From Flavobacteriales bacterium (GTDB taxonomy: Bacteria > Bacteroidota > Bacteroidia > Flavobacteriales_F > PHOS-HE28), in the NCBI GenBank assembly GCA_030584065.1, contig CP129489.1, positions 3,391,497 to 3,455,496 of the forward strand: a DNA stretch of 64,000 bases, written 5' to 3'. The notes beneath the pieces are model-generated. The model saw only the letters and a list, made by a program, of their open reading frames with translations, was not told the DNA's origin and made no database searches. Shown piece after piece: positions 1 to 8,040 of this stretch (within the stretch, counting starts at the first letter, position 1; every line of letters begins with the position of its first letter). The position numbers and the translations under genes are program-made.

Positions 1-274
1 TTTCCGCATGGAAGGCCTCCAGGCTGTGCAGGATCGCCTCGTAGAGCCGGCGCTTGGTGATGGCGAAATGCCGCATGAACGGCGCTTCCTGGAACCGCTC
101 GAGGAGGGCGCGCTCATCGAAGACGGGCATGCCGGCGATGGCATCGAAAAGCACCTGCTGGTTGCTGCCTGGTTCCTGTCCGTTGCGGGCCAAATGCACC
201 TTGAAGTAGCGCTTCTCGGCCGGGCTCATCGACTGGATGAGGCGATGCACATGGTCCTGGCTGGTATGCGGCAT
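1..274 (-). CDS. Conserved hypothetical protein, N-terminal 91 residues (cut by window edge)
   Basis: The reading frame starts at an ATG and runs off the left edge of the window. The visible N-terminus contains the segment SPAEKRYFKVHLARNG and later FAITKRRLYEAILHSLEAF. Long Bacteroidota proteins of unknown function, often with TPR-like helices, begin with the same kind of SxxEKRYFK motif (recalled family knowledge, not searched). The visible part is helical and has no signal peptide, so it is probably cytoplasmic. It is transcribed leftwards, away from the small lipoprotein gene. Function is unknown. Confidence 0.7.
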   Translation of the reverse strand, partial: MPHTSQDHVHRLIQSMSPAEKRYFKVHLARNGQEPGSNQQVLFDAIAGMPVFDERALLERFQEAPFMRHFAITKRRLYEAILHSLEAFHAE

Positions 275-374
275 GGCAGGGGTATCAGGTACGGGAAAGT
301 ACCCGGAGGCCCTGTTGCGCCCCAAGCTCCTGCGGGGAATGGTTGCAATGGCCCAGCGATGGGTGGAAATGAAA

Positions 375-394
375 ACGCCCGGTGACCCGGGCGT
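375..394 (-). terminator. Rho-independent terminator behind the small lipoprotein gene
   Basis: An 8-bp perfect stem (ACGCCCGG / CCGGGCGT) with a TGAC loop is followed on the minus strand by TTTTC. It lies 28 bases beyond the stop of the lipoprotein gene, in the right orientation to end its transcript. Confidence 0.7.
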
Positions 395-421
395 CCATCG
401 GAGGAAGCGCGCTGAGGGGGG

Positions 422-685
422 TCAGCTCGGCTTCTTCTTGCGATTGCGCTCTCCGTCACCAACGTCGTCACCGTCGTCGCTGATGGATGCACCGTCCTTG
501 TCCGTCTTGCGGCCCGAACCCTGCCCTGAATTGGAGGGGTCGGTTTCCGAGGTGATGCCACCCTTGCTCTTGGTCGTACCGTTTTCATTCGCATGGCACG
601 GCCCGATGGCCTCCTCCTTGGCGCAGCTGACGGCCATGAACGCGAGCAGGGCCAAGGTCAACAGATATGAAGGAATCCGACGCAT
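422..685 (-). CDS. Small Ser/Asp/Lys-rich lipoprotein
   Basis: This 87-residue protein has a basic N-terminus, a hydrophobic stretch and a lipobox ending at Cys21 (FMAVSC), so it should be lipid-anchored after signal peptidase II cleavage. The mature part is low-complexity and hydrophilic, rich in Ser, Asp, Gly, Glu and Lys, and ends in RNRKKKPS. No domain is recognised. A promoter-like box lies just upstream and a terminator just downstream, so it looks like a single-gene unit. The lipoprotein prediction is strong; the role is unknown. Confidence 0.75.
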   Translation of the reverse strand: MRRIPSYLLTLALLAFMAVSCAKEEAIGPCHANENGTTKSKGGITSETDPSNSGQGSGRKTDKDGASISDDGDDVGDGERNRKKKPS

Positions 686-696
686 GATTCGATTGT

Positions 697-704
697 CAAA
701 TGTA
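697..704 (-). promoter_or_regulatory. Bacteroidota-type promoter for the small lipoprotein gene
   Basis: The minus strand reads TACATTTG, an exact match to the Bacteroidota -7 consensus TAnnTTTG, 12 bases from the lipoprotein ATG. A TTG lies 20 bases further upstream, at the usual -33 spacing. The upstream half lies in the 3' end of the neighbouring kinase gene. Confidence 0.6.
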
Positions 705-721
705 GTGCACGGAATGGCCGT

Positions 722-3700
722 TCACAAGCCCTCGGCGGACTTTATTACGGACTGTTGGACAGGCAGTTCGATGGTCACCTCCGTGCCAATGCTCCGTTGG
801 CTGGCCAGGTCCCACCGTTGCTTGGGCCCATCAATCCGGATATCGGTCAATTCGAGCCGACGCAAGACATCCGCCCGGCCCTTGGTGATCTCGATGCCCC
901 TGGAGATGTGGTCGTTCTCCTGACCGGCTTTGGCCTTGCGGCTTTCGTCGACGCCGATGCCGTCATCCGCAATCCGCACCATGACCCGGCCTGCGTCCGT
1001 AGTGGGTTCCACGGTGATCTCCACATGCCCTTGGTGCCCCATGGGCAGGATGCCGTGCCAGATGCTGTTCTCCACGTAGGGCTGAAGCATCATGGCGGGC
1101 AGGCGCACCTGAGTGGCATCCACCGCGGGGTCCACCGCGATGGTGTAGCGGAACTTGTCCTTGAAGCGCATGTGCTCCAGCTTCAGGTAGAGCTCCAAGC
1201 GCTCCAATTCCTCGGCCAGCGTGGTGGTGTCGCTCTGGCTGGCATCGAGGTTCTTACGGATGAGCTTCGCGAAGCTGGTGAGGTAGCGGCTGGCCGTGGC
1301 CCGGTCCTGCCGGTTGATGTGGAACTGGATGCTGTTGAGGGCGTTGAAGACGAAATGGCGGTTCATGTTGGCGTTGAGCGCCTGCTGCTCCAGCTGCAGC
1401 ATGCGCGACCGAAGCACCAGCTGCCGCGTGCGCTCACGGCGCTCCCGCCTTTGGGTGCGGATGCGGTGGATGCCCCAGGCCAGGGCTGCGGCAGCGGCCG
1501 CGCAGGCGGCGAAGAACCACCAGCGTGCCCAGTAGGGCGGGTCGATTCGGAAGGAGAAGGTCGCTGGAGCGCTCCAAGGGCCATTGCCCACGGCGGCCAT
1601 CACCTCGAAGGTGTAGTCGCCATGCGGGAGGTTGCTGAAGCTGGCGAAGCGGGCTTCCGTGGCGGGCAGCCAGTCGGGATCGAGGCCCGTGAGGCGGTAT
1701 CGGAAGCGCACTTGCTCGGGTCGGTTGAAGGCAACGGCCGTATAATCGAAGGTGAGGTAGTGGCGCCGATAGGAGAGGTGCAGGCCGGCCGGCAGCCCAT
1801 CGGCATCCAGGCTGTCGCAGGCATCCTTCCAAGCGCTGGGCTGCAGGAAGGAGCGCACACCGGTGATGTGCACCCGCGGCACTGGATCCGAGGCCGCATG
1901 GCCATTGGTCAAGGGGCTGTGCAGCACGGTGCCCGATGCGCTGCCGAAGAGGAGTCGCCCTTTCGTCCAGGCGTGGGCCGCGTTCAGGTTGAACTCGAGT
2001 CCGCGCAGGCCATCGCTCAGGGTGATGTGCGTGTAGGCGGAACTGTCGGCCAGCAGGCTGTCCGGGTGGAAGCGGAAGAGCCCGTTATTGGTGCCGGCCC
2101 AGACCAGGCCGTGCTCGTCGGCGATCAGGAAATCGATGTAGTTGGAGCCGAAGTCCTGCGCCATGCGGATGCATCTGGCTCCGCCGTCCTTCAGGCATGA
2201 CAGGCCGTTGGCGGTGCCCACCCAGGTGCGGCCCGCCTGGTCGCGCAGCAGGCAGAGGGCGGTCTCATCGCAGAGCCCCTCGCTCTCCCCGAAGCGGAGG
2301 AAGGAGCCGTTCCGGTACCGGTAGCACCCATCGTCACCGGCCAATTCGAGCGTGCCATCGGGCAGTCCGATGATGGCCCGCACCGAGCGCTGCGGGGCTC
2401 CCGCGCCCCGGGCCGCGGTGGTGGTGGATCCATCCGGGGCCAACGAGAAGAGCCCCTCGCGTGTGCCGCACCAGATGCGTCCCGACGGGTCCTGGTGCAG
2501 GGCGAAGACGCGCGAGCCGGCAAGCGGCGCTTCCCCTTGGGGGCGCTCCACGACACCATTCACCACGCGGGCGAGGCCGTCGCTCGTGCCGAACCACATG
2601 GTCCCGTCCTGGGCGAGGAGCCCCGACCAGATGGTGTTGTTCGGCAGTCCGTCCAGCGTGGTGATCATGGCCATGCCATCCAGCCGGCACAGGCCGTTGT
2701 CGTAGGTGCCCAGCCACAGATCGCCTCGGGAGTCAGGCGTGACGCTCATCACCTGGTCGCTGCAGAGCCCATCCTTCACCGTGAAGGTGACGAAGCGGTC
2801 GCCGAGGTAGAGCAGCACCCCCGCGCCATCGGTGCCGAACCAGATATTGCCCTCGTGGTCCTGGAAGGCGCATTGGATGTTGTCGTTCGGCAGGCCTTGA
2901 TGCACGGTGAAGGTCCGCAGGCGCTGCCCATCGTATTGGTTCAGGCCGAGCTTGGTGCCCACCCAGAGCCGGTCGCGGTCATCGATCAGCAGGCAGCGGA
3001 CGTTGTTCTGCAGTAAGCCGGTCTCCTCGTCGAACTCCGCCAGCAGGCGGCCATCCGGCGCGATGCGGTACAGCCCGCTGCCCAGGGTGCCCACCCACCA
3101 GGAGCCGTCCGCAGCCTCTTCCAGCGCGCTCACCAGCTTGGGCTCGGCATCACCCACCGGCACGGCCCTGCAACCGGAGGCCGAGCAATGGAGGAGGCCG
3201 TTGCGCAGGCCCACCAGTAGGCTGCCGTCGCGCAGCTGGTGCAGCGCGCGCACATGGGTGGCGGTATCCGAGGGATACCCCGGGAACGGGTGCGTGCCGC
3301 CGGCATCGCGCACGTGCAGCCCGCCCCCGTCGGTGCCGATGTACAGGGCGCCGTCAGCGCCGGCGATCAGGCCCAGGATGCGCGAGCCCTTGTCTGCGCC
3401 GGGCACAGGCTCGGTGATCAGCCGGTTGCCATCGACCCTGGCCAGCATGTTTCCGGTGCCCATCCACAGCCTGCCTTCGCGGTCACACGCCATCGCGCTC
3501 ACCTGGGCATCGGGCAGGCCGTCCTGCAGCGAACGGTTCTGGAAGGTGACACCGTCGAATCGGCTTGCGCCGCCAAGCGTGCCCACCCAGAGGTAGCCGC
3601 GGCCGTCCTGCGACATGGCCCGCACCTGGCTCTGCGCGAGACCATCGCGCGCCGTGAGCTGCCGGAAGGCGTGCTGTTGCGCGTGGCCCAGCGCTGCAAC

Positions 3701-3733
3701 GAGCGCGGCCAGCGTGAGGGTCAAGGGGCGCAT
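722..3733 (-). CDS. Propeller-type sensor histidine kinase (Reg_prop, Y_Y_Y, LytS-type kinase)
   Basis: A 1003-residue membrane sensor kinase. A signal peptide (cleavage near GHAQ) leads into a long periplasmic region of two-component-regulator propeller repeats (many xLWVGTxxGLxx units, residues about 20-620), then a Y_Y_Y domain, one membrane helix near residue 740 and a His_kinase module with NMNRHFVFNALNSIQ carrying the phospho-acceptor His. The ATP-binding part has VENSIWHGI (N box) and ADDGIGVDES (G1). The ATG chosen gives a clean signal peptide; a TTG three codons upstream is the alternative. It lies directly behind the LytTR regulator gene and almost certainly phosphorylates that regulator. 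The ligand is unknown. Confidence 0.93.
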   Translation of the reverse strand: MRPLTLTLAALVAALGHAQQHAFRQLTARDGLAQSQVRAMSQDGRGYLWVGTLGGASRFDGVTFQNRSLQDGLPDAQVSAMACDREGRLWMGTGNMLARVDGNRLITEPVPGADKGSRILGLIAGADGALYIGTDGGGLHVRDAGGTHPFPGYPSDTATHVRALHQLRDGSLLVGLRNGLLHCSASGCRAVPVGDAEPKLVSALEEAADGSWWVGTLGSGLYRIAPDGRLLAEFDEETGLLQNNVRCLLIDDRDRLWVGTKLGLNQYDGQRLRTFTVHQGLPNDNIQCAFQDHEGNIWFGTDGAGVLLYLGDRFVTFTVKDGLCSDQVMSVTPDSRGDLWLGTYDNGLCRLDGMAMITTLDGLPNNTIWSGLLAQDGTMWFGTSDGLARVVNGVVERPQGEAPLAGSRVFALHQDPSGRIWCGTREGLFSLAPDGSTTTAARGAGAPQRSVRAIIGLPDGTLELAGDDGCYRYRNGSFLRFGESEGLCDETALCLLRDQAGRTWVGTANGLSCLKDGGARCIRMAQDFGSNYIDFLIADEHGLVWAGTNNGLFRFHPDSLLADSSAYTHITLSDGLRGLEFNLNAAHAWTKGRLLFGSASGTVLHSPLTNGHAASDPVPRVHITGVRSFLQPSAWKDACDSLDADGLPAGLHLSYRRHYLTFDYTAVAFNRPEQVRFRYRLTGLDPDWLPATEARFASFSNLPHGDYTFEVMAAVGNGPWSAPATFSFRIDPPYWARWWFFAACAAAAAALAWGIHRIRTQRRERRERTRQLVLRSRMLQLEQQALNANMNRHFVFNALNSIQFHINRQDRATASRYLTSFAKLIRKNLDASQSDTTTLAEELERLELYLKLEHMRFKDKFRYTIAVDPAVDATQVRLPAMMLQPYVENSIWHGILPMGHQGHVEITVEPTTDAGRVMVRIADDGIGVDESRKAKAGQENDHISRGIEITKGRADVLRRLELTDIRIDGPKQRWDLASQRSIGTEVTIELPVQQSVIKSAEGL

Positions 3734-3745
3734 CGCCCGCAAATC

Positions 3746-4498
3746 TCAGAACGTGTTGATCAATCCCAGGAAATCCGGCAGGCGGCGGCGGGAGACCGGG
3801 ATGAGTGCGCCGTTGTCCAGCACCGCCATGTTGCCCTCCGTGCGGCTGAAGCCCTTCAGGTGGGCGAGGTTGATGATGTACGACTTGTGAACGCGGAAGA
3901 AGGTCTTCGGGTCCAGGTTGTCCTCGAAGACGCGGATGTGCTTGCTGCTTACCGAGCGCTTGCCGTCCTTCAGGTGGATGGTGGTGTAGCTGTCGTTGGC
4001 CTCGAGGTAGAGGATGTCCTCATGCTTCAGCAGTACCAGCCCGTCGCGTCCGGGGATGGCCACGCGCGAGCTCAGCGGCGATTCAGGGTCCTTCATCAGC
4101 GCCGCGATCGCCGAAGGCTGTTGGCCCACCAGTTCGCCGGTGGCCTTGGTGAGCTTCTTCACCGCCCGCTCGAGCTCCTCGTGGTCAATGGGCTTCTCCA
4201 GGTAGTCCAGGGCGTTCTCCTTGAAGGCCTTCAGGGCATACTCGTCGTAGGCCGTGGTGAAGACCACGGGCAGGTCGAGCTCGGCGATGGAGGCCAGCAG
4301 CTGGAAGCCGTCCTCTCCCGGCATCTTGATGTCGAGGAACAGCGCATTGGGCTGCAGCTCCTGGATCCGTTGCCGCGCTTCGGCGGCGTTGCCGGCCTGT
4401 CCCACCACCTGCACGTCGGGGCAATGCTCCTCCAGCATCAGGCGGAGGTTCTCCCGGGCATCGGCCTCGTCGTCCACGATCAGCACGCGCAATGACAT
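3746..4498 (-). CDS. LytTR-family response regulator
   Basis: This 250-residue protein has a receiver domain (VLIVDDEADARENLR at the start; phospho-acceptor Asp56 in FLDIKMPGEDG; switch residues in TTAYDEYALKAF and the Lys of EKPI) and a C-terminal LytTR DNA-binding domain (LYLEANDSYTTIHLKDGK, FFRVHKSYIINLAHL). The reading frame is open 72 codons further upstream, but the upstream part is arginine/proline-rich and unlike any receiver, so the ATG before SLRVLIVDD is used. It is the first gene of a two-gene unit; the kinase starts about 12 bases after its stop. Confidence 0.93.
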   Translation of the reverse strand: MSLRVLIVDDEADARENLRLMLEEHCPDVQVVGQAGNAAEARQRIQELQPNALFLDIKMPGEDGFQLLASIAELDLPVVFTTAYDEYALKAFKENALDYLEKPIDHEELERAVKKLTKATGELVGQQPSAIAALMKDPESPLSSRVAIPGRDGLVLLKHEDILYLEANDSYTTIHLKDGKRSVSSKHIRVFEDNLDPKTFFRVHKSYIINLAHLKGFSRTEGNMAVLDNGALIPVSRRRLPDFLGLINTF

Positions 4499-4694
4499 AT
4501 CGCTGGGTTTGGCGAAAAGATAGGTGCTTGGACCCATGCGGCGGCGGTGTGCCAGCCACCGGCGCCAGCGGCACGGCCATCGGCAACGGCCATCCCCCGG
4601 CCCGGCCTTGCACGGGCCATGCGCTCCCTTGTCCGTACGCTCGCTGGCCGCTGCCGATGCTCGTTCCGCCCTTTCCACGGGTTCCGCATGGGGG

Positions 4695-4702
4695 TAGCTT
4701 AG
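4695..4702 (+). promoter_or_regulatory. Promoter-like TAGCTTAG box ahead of the leader region
   Basis: TAGCTTAG is identical to the box just upstream of the aminotransferase gene near 14.7 kb and resembles the TAnnTTTG consensus. It points rightwards into the 416-base gap between the LytTR regulator and the next gene. Besides this box the gap holds a 17-codon ORF and a strong hairpin; no longer gene is visible. Confidence 0.35.
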
Positions 4703-4733
4703 TGGCAAGTTCACGCATTAACCCCTCGTTGCC

Positions 4734-4787
4734 ATGCGTACTGATAGCACTGCACCGTTCTGGATGTTCAACGACCAGGGGAGCTGA
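4734..4787 (+). CDS. Possible 17-residue leader peptide
   Basis: A 17-codon ORF (MRTDSTAPFWMFNDQGS) lies 31 bases after a promoter-like box and 39 bases before a 14-bp hairpin. Size and arrangement are those of a leader peptide or a tiny secreted peptide, but an ORF of this length can occur by chance. No homology is known to me. Confidence 0.25.
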   Translation: MRTDSTAPFWMFNDQGS

Positions 4788-4826
4788 TTCCCCGCTTGGA
4801 TCAGGGTTTGGTTTGGTTTGGTGGTG

Positions 4827-4858
4827 GAGGCCCGGTCGGCGCAAGCCGATCGGGCCTC
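4827..4858 (+). terminator. Strong GCAA-tetraloop hairpin (terminator or attenuator)
   Basis: A 14-bp stem (GAGGCCCGGTCGGC / GCCGATCGGGCCTC, one G-U pair) is closed by a GCAA tetraloop, a very stable RNA fold. It is preceded by a GGTTT-repeat tract and followed by CGGGTTTACAGG rather than a clean U-run. It could end a short upstream transcript, act as an attenuator for the small gene that follows, or protect an RNA end. Confidence 0.55.
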
Positions 4859-4914
4859 GGGTTTACAGGAACCAATGACCGGCTGCCTGCGTAGGAAGGC
4901 CCAAGACGAGAGCC

Positions 4915-5172
4915 ATGCCACAGCCGACCCGCGAGATTCGATTGCGCATCGATCAGCTCGAGCGCCTGCTCATGTTCGACTACGAGCCGGGCACGGCGGA
5001 TGCCCTGTTCGACATCTGCGACAGCAGCGGCCATATTGTGAAGACCGGTGAGGTGAACGGCCCTGTGACCCGGGTGCGCATCACCGACCTGGATGGCGAG
5101 GAGTATTACCTGATGGTGCTGGACGGGGAGACCTCCACCGTGCAGCCCTTCCAACTCCGCCGCGTCGCTTGA
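4915..5172 (+). CDS. Small acidic hypothetical protein (85 residues)
   Basis: An 85-residue soluble protein without signal peptide, starting with MPQPTREIRLRIDQLERLL and ending in FQLRRVA. Its acidic, alternating hydrophobic pattern (TRVRITDLDGEEYYLMVLDG) suggests a small beta-rich fold. I do not recognise a family. Its stop codon overlaps a TTG start of a second small ORF, suggesting the two are translated together. Confidence 0.6.
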   Translation: MPQPTREIRLRIDQLERLLMFDYEPGTADALFDICDSSGHIVKTGEVNGPVTRVRITDLDGEEYYLMVLDGETSTVQPFQLRRVA

Positions 5173-5321
5173 CCTCCTCCACGCCGATCATCCCCTCGTA
5201 CCGCGCCCTCACCATCGCCGGCAATGTGCTGGAAAAGGACGAGCAGGGCGAAGTGTACCACACGCTCGTGACGGATACCACGCTGCCCGATGCGGTGGAG
5301 GTGGTGTTCGAGCTGAGCTGA
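5169..5321 (+). CDS. Possible 50-residue hypothetical protein, TTG start overlapping the upstream stop
   Basis: The frame starts at a TTG that overlaps the TGA of the preceding gene (TTGA) and encodes about 50 residues, including YRALTIAGNVLEKDEQGEVY and ending VEVVFELS. Composition (acidic residues alternating with Val/Leu) is protein-like and third codon positions are GC-rich like the neighbours. The overlap is typical of translational coupling. There is no ATG in frame, so automatic gene callers may miss it. Family unknown. Confidence 0.45.
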   Translation: MTSSTPIIPSYRALTIAGNVLEKDEQGEVYHTLVTDTTLPDAVEVVFELS

Positions 5322-5455
5322 TCAGCATCCCCTTCTTCGAACCTTGCCGACCGTTCACGCGATGAGACGTTTCGTTCCTCGTGGCGCGCCGTTGCAACGC
5401 ATGCCATGAGCCTATGTTGGCCTTGCGCAGCGGTCATATCGGTTGCGCAGGTGCC

Positions 5456-7258
5456 ATGCGCAATCGATCCACCCTGCTTGTCGCGCTCTTGGCAGCCGCG
5501 CCATACTCCTCCGCAGCACAGGCCTATAGCGAACTGAACATCGGCGATGCGCGTGCTCGGTTCTATGCCAATGGACGCGTTTCCTTGAGCCAGTCGCCCG
5601 GGCCCTCGAACTTCGAGGTGCCGATCGGCAGCGGGGCGAGCGTGCTATATGCCGGCGGTATGTGGATGGGCGGCGAAACCAACGGCGGTTTGCTCCGGGT
5701 GTCGAAGAGCTTCTACGCCCAGGATGAAACGGAGAGCTTCTATCCGGGACCGCTTTCCTTGTCCTTTGGATATACCGATGCCGCCACCTCCCAGGCCTAC
5801 AACCAGGTGTGGAACGTGACGCGCGAGCAGGTCGAGCGGCATCTGCTATTCTTCACCTGCATGGCCGATCCGAATTGCTCCATCAACGATGAGTTCCCTA
5901 CGGGCTACATCATTCCATCAGGGATCGCGACCTGGCCGGCGATGGGCAATGGCGCAGCCAACTATGAGGCCTACTTGGCGCCGTTCTTCGACTTCGACCA
6001 GGACGGCACCTATGATGCTCAAGCCGGTGATGCTCCATGCATTCTCGGGGACCAGGCGCTGTTCAGCGTGTTCGGCGACTACCTGAGCCTCTCCGCCGGT
6101 CAGCCCGCATTGCGCGTTGAGGTGCAGCAGATGCCCTTCGCCTTCGCCAGTGGCGACCCCGCGCTGGACCAGACCGTCTTCGTCCGGTACCACCTGATCA
6201 ACCGCTCCAATCAGACCTACAATAACATGATGATCGGATTCTTCAATGACTTCGATCTCGGTTGCGCGAATGATGATTTCATCGGATGCGACCCATCCCG
6301 GAATCTGGCCTATGTGTACAACTGGAGCGATTTCGACCCGACCTGCTTGGGAACGGTCGGCTATGGCCAGCAGCCTCCCGCATTCGGCATGGTGCTCCTG
6401 AAGGGACCCTTGCAGGATCCGGATGGTCAAGCGAACCCGGCGGGGAGTCTGCTTCCGCAGTGGAACGGCCATGGCTTCGGAGACAACTTCGTGGACAATG
6501 AGCGCCATGGGCTGTCGCACTTCCTGTACTTCAACCGGGAAACGCCGAACGTTGCGGCCACCGACCCGGTCATCCCGCAGCACTACTACAACTACATGCG
6601 CGGCATCTGGAGGGACGGTGTGACCATGACCTATGGCGGCAATGGCTACTCGACATCTCCGGATGCGATTCCCGCTCGGTTCATGTACCCTGGTGCCAAT
6701 GACCCGGTTGGCGCCGGAACCGGAGGACTGCCCCAGGCACCGTGGAGCGATGCGGACATGACATTGGTCGATCGCCGGGGCGTCATGAGCTCAGGCCCCA
6801 TCACCCTTGAACCCGGCGAGCATGTCGATCTGCTGTTTGCATACGTGTATGCGCGCGCTGGCAGCGGAGGCGCATTCGCGAGCGTGGCCGCACTCCAAGC
6901 CCGTGTCGATTCCGTTCGTGCCTTTGCGCAAACATTGCCCATCTGGGATGTTCCCGAGAACCAGCCCTACGCCGGCATGTGCATGGACTATGCGACCATC
7001 GGAATCGCTGAAATCCTGAGCTCACGTGAGTTGACCCTCTTTCCATCGCCTGCCGATGCCGTGGCGCATTTCGCTGTTCCCGCGTCGCTGATCGGTGGCA
7101 CGCTCACTATTCGTGACGCCACCGGCCGTATGGTGCTGCAGCAGCCCATTCACGCAGAGCGCAGCACCCTCGACGTGAGCGGACTTGCCATCGGGCTGTA
7201 CACCTGCGAGGCCGTGGCGCGCAACCTGCGCTTGACCGGCCGGCTGATGAAGGAATGA
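5456..7258 (+). CDS. Secreted T9SS cargo protein with type A sorting domain
   Basis: About 600 residues. A signal peptide (MRNRSTLLVALLAAAPYSSAAQA) is followed by a large surface protein with no enzyme motif that I recognise; it contains aspartate-rich segments such as FFDFDQDGTYDAQAGD and FFNDFDLGCANDDF, which look like calcium-binding turns. The last ~75 residues (LTLFPSPADAVAHFAVP, ATGRMVLQQ, GLAIGLYTCEA) match the T9SS type A C-terminal sorting domain. It should cross the outer membrane through the type IX system and be surface-attached or released. The start at the signal-peptide ATG is preferred to an upstream GTG/ATG extension. Confidence 0.85.
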   Translation: MRNRSTLLVALLAAAPYSSAAQAYSELNIGDARARFYANGRVSLSQSPGPSNFEVPIGSGASVLYAGGMWMGGETNGGLLRVSKSFYAQDETESFYPGPLSLSFGYTDAATSQAYNQVWNVTREQVERHLLFFTCMADPNCSINDEFPTGYIIPSGIATWPAMGNGAANYEAYLAPFFDFDQDGTYDAQAGDAPCILGDQALFSVFGDYLSLSAGQPALRVEVQQMPFAFASGDPALDQTVFVRYHLINRSNQTYNNMMIGFFNDFDLGCANDDFIGCDPSRNLAYVYNWSDFDPTCLGTVGYGQQPPAFGMVLLKGPLQDPDGQANPAGSLLPQWNGHGFGDNFVDNERHGLSHFLYFNRETPNVAATDPVIPQHYYNYMRGIWRDGVTMTYGGNGYSTSPDAIPARFMYPGANDPVGAGTGGLPQAPWSDADMTLVDRRGVMSSGPITLEPGEHVDLLFAYVYARAGSGGAFASVAALQARVDSVRAFAQTLPIWDVPENQPYAGMCMDYATIGIAEILSSRELTLFPSPADAVAHFAVPASLIGGTLTIRDATGRMVLQQPIHAERSTLDVSGLAIGLYTCEAVARNLRLTGRLMKE

Positions 7259-7310
7259 AGCGGGCAATCGCTCGCAATGGCGGTTCACCGAGCGCCGTCG
7301 CGCGCGTTGC

Positions 7311-7646
7311 TCAGCGATGCTCGGCACGTGCCGCAGGCCGCACCTGCGTGGCCAGCACCCAGGCCGCGGTGGCGAGCATGCCCAGCATCAGGAGCGCATT
7401 GGCCCCGGGCCAGTGCATCGTCTTGAAGATCATCCCGCAGAGCACCGTCACAATGGCGGGTGCGAACCAGCCAGGCTTGCTGATCAGGATCGTCCATGGC
7501 CGACGTTTGCTCATAAGCCGGAGCACCAACGCTACGGCGGTGAGCAATGCGCTGCACAGCACGATGTAGCCGGCTCCCGGCCAGTGAAGGAGCTTGAACA
7601 GAACGCCGACAATGAGACCGGCCAGTCCGAATGCGCGGAGATTCAT
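7311..7646 (-). CDS. GldL-like membrane protein with two FKxxHWPGA repeats
   Basis: A 111-residue integral membrane protein with four hydrophobic segments arranged as two similar halves: GVLFKLLHWPGAGYIVL and GMIFKTMHWPGANALLML. The FKxxHWPGA motif occurs in the membrane-spanning N-terminus of GldL, part of the T9SS/gliding motor in Bacteroidota; here it is duplicated and there is no long cytoplasmic C-terminal domain, so this is not GldL itself. Many Bacteroidota encode small proteins with this motif (recalled). Role unknown; the ATG chosen is at the start of the first helix. Confidence 0.75.
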   Translation of the reverse strand: MNLRAFGLAGLIVGVLFKLLHWPGAGYIVLCSALLTAVALVLRLMSKRRPWTILISKPGWFAPAIVTVLCGMIFKTMHWPGANALLMLGMLATAAWVLATQVRPAARAEHR

Positions 7647-7705
7647 GGTGAAGCGGTTTTGTTCCTCTAATGCGGAACCGTCAATAGGGTAACACGGTGC
7701 TTCAT

Positions 7706-7731
7706 AAGCCCCGCGACAACGCGCGGGGCTT
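7706..7731 (-). terminator. Terminator hairpin between two small membrane-protein genes
   Basis: A 10-bp perfect stem (AAGCCCCGCG / CGCGGGGCTT) with a six-base ACAACG loop lies 7 bases beyond the stop of the leftward-transcribed small membrane protein gene. There is no long U-run, but position and stem strength fit a terminator. Confidence 0.6.
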
Positions 7732-7737
7732 CCACGT

Positions 7738-8031
7738 TTAATGGAACAGGCCCTGAAGCGCCGCCGGATTGGAAGTGATGAGCCGTGTTTCAAGGAAACC
7801 GACCACCGCCATGATAGCTATCAGCAGGATGTCGGGAAGTTGGGCCTTCTTACGAAGGAGCAGCCATCCGAGGACTAGAAATGCGGTGAGGATCGTGATC
7901 CAACCGGTGACCCAGAAGGCCATGAACACACCTTCGGTGGTTTCGCCCCCGCTGCCTCCGCTGATACCGTATAGGAACGCGAATGCGAGGCCCAAGACGT
8001 TGCAGAGGACAGGCCAGTAGGCAAACCGCAT
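7738..8031 (-). CDS. Small membrane protein, three predicted helices
   Basis: A 97-residue protein with three hydrophobic helices: residues about 4-22 (YWPVLCNVLGLAFAFLYGI), 36-58 (FMAFWVTGWITILTAFLVLG) and 66-83 (ILLIAIMAVVGFL). A Gly/Ser/Glu-rich loop joins the first two. No family is recognised. It follows the aminopeptidase gene in the same direction with a 9-base gap and is closed by a terminator hairpin, so it is probably co-transcribed with that gene. Confidence 0.65.
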   Translation of the reverse strand: MRFAYWPVLCNVLGLAFAFLYGISGGSGGETTEGVFMAFWVTGWITILTAFLVLGWLLLRKKAQLPDILLIAIMAVVGFLETRLITSNPAALQGLFH

Positions 8032-8040
8032 AAAGAAGGA

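Noticed and set aside
755-2200. Long open frames opposite real genes (for example opposite the propeller kinase, the dehydrogenases and the large barrel)
   Set aside because: High GC keeps antisense frames open; these lack signal peptides, domains and sensible composition, and the opposite strand carries recognisable proteins.
4827-4858. Riboswitch
   Set aside because: Only one simple stem-loop is evident; no known aptamer consensus was recognised, so it is reported as a hairpin only.
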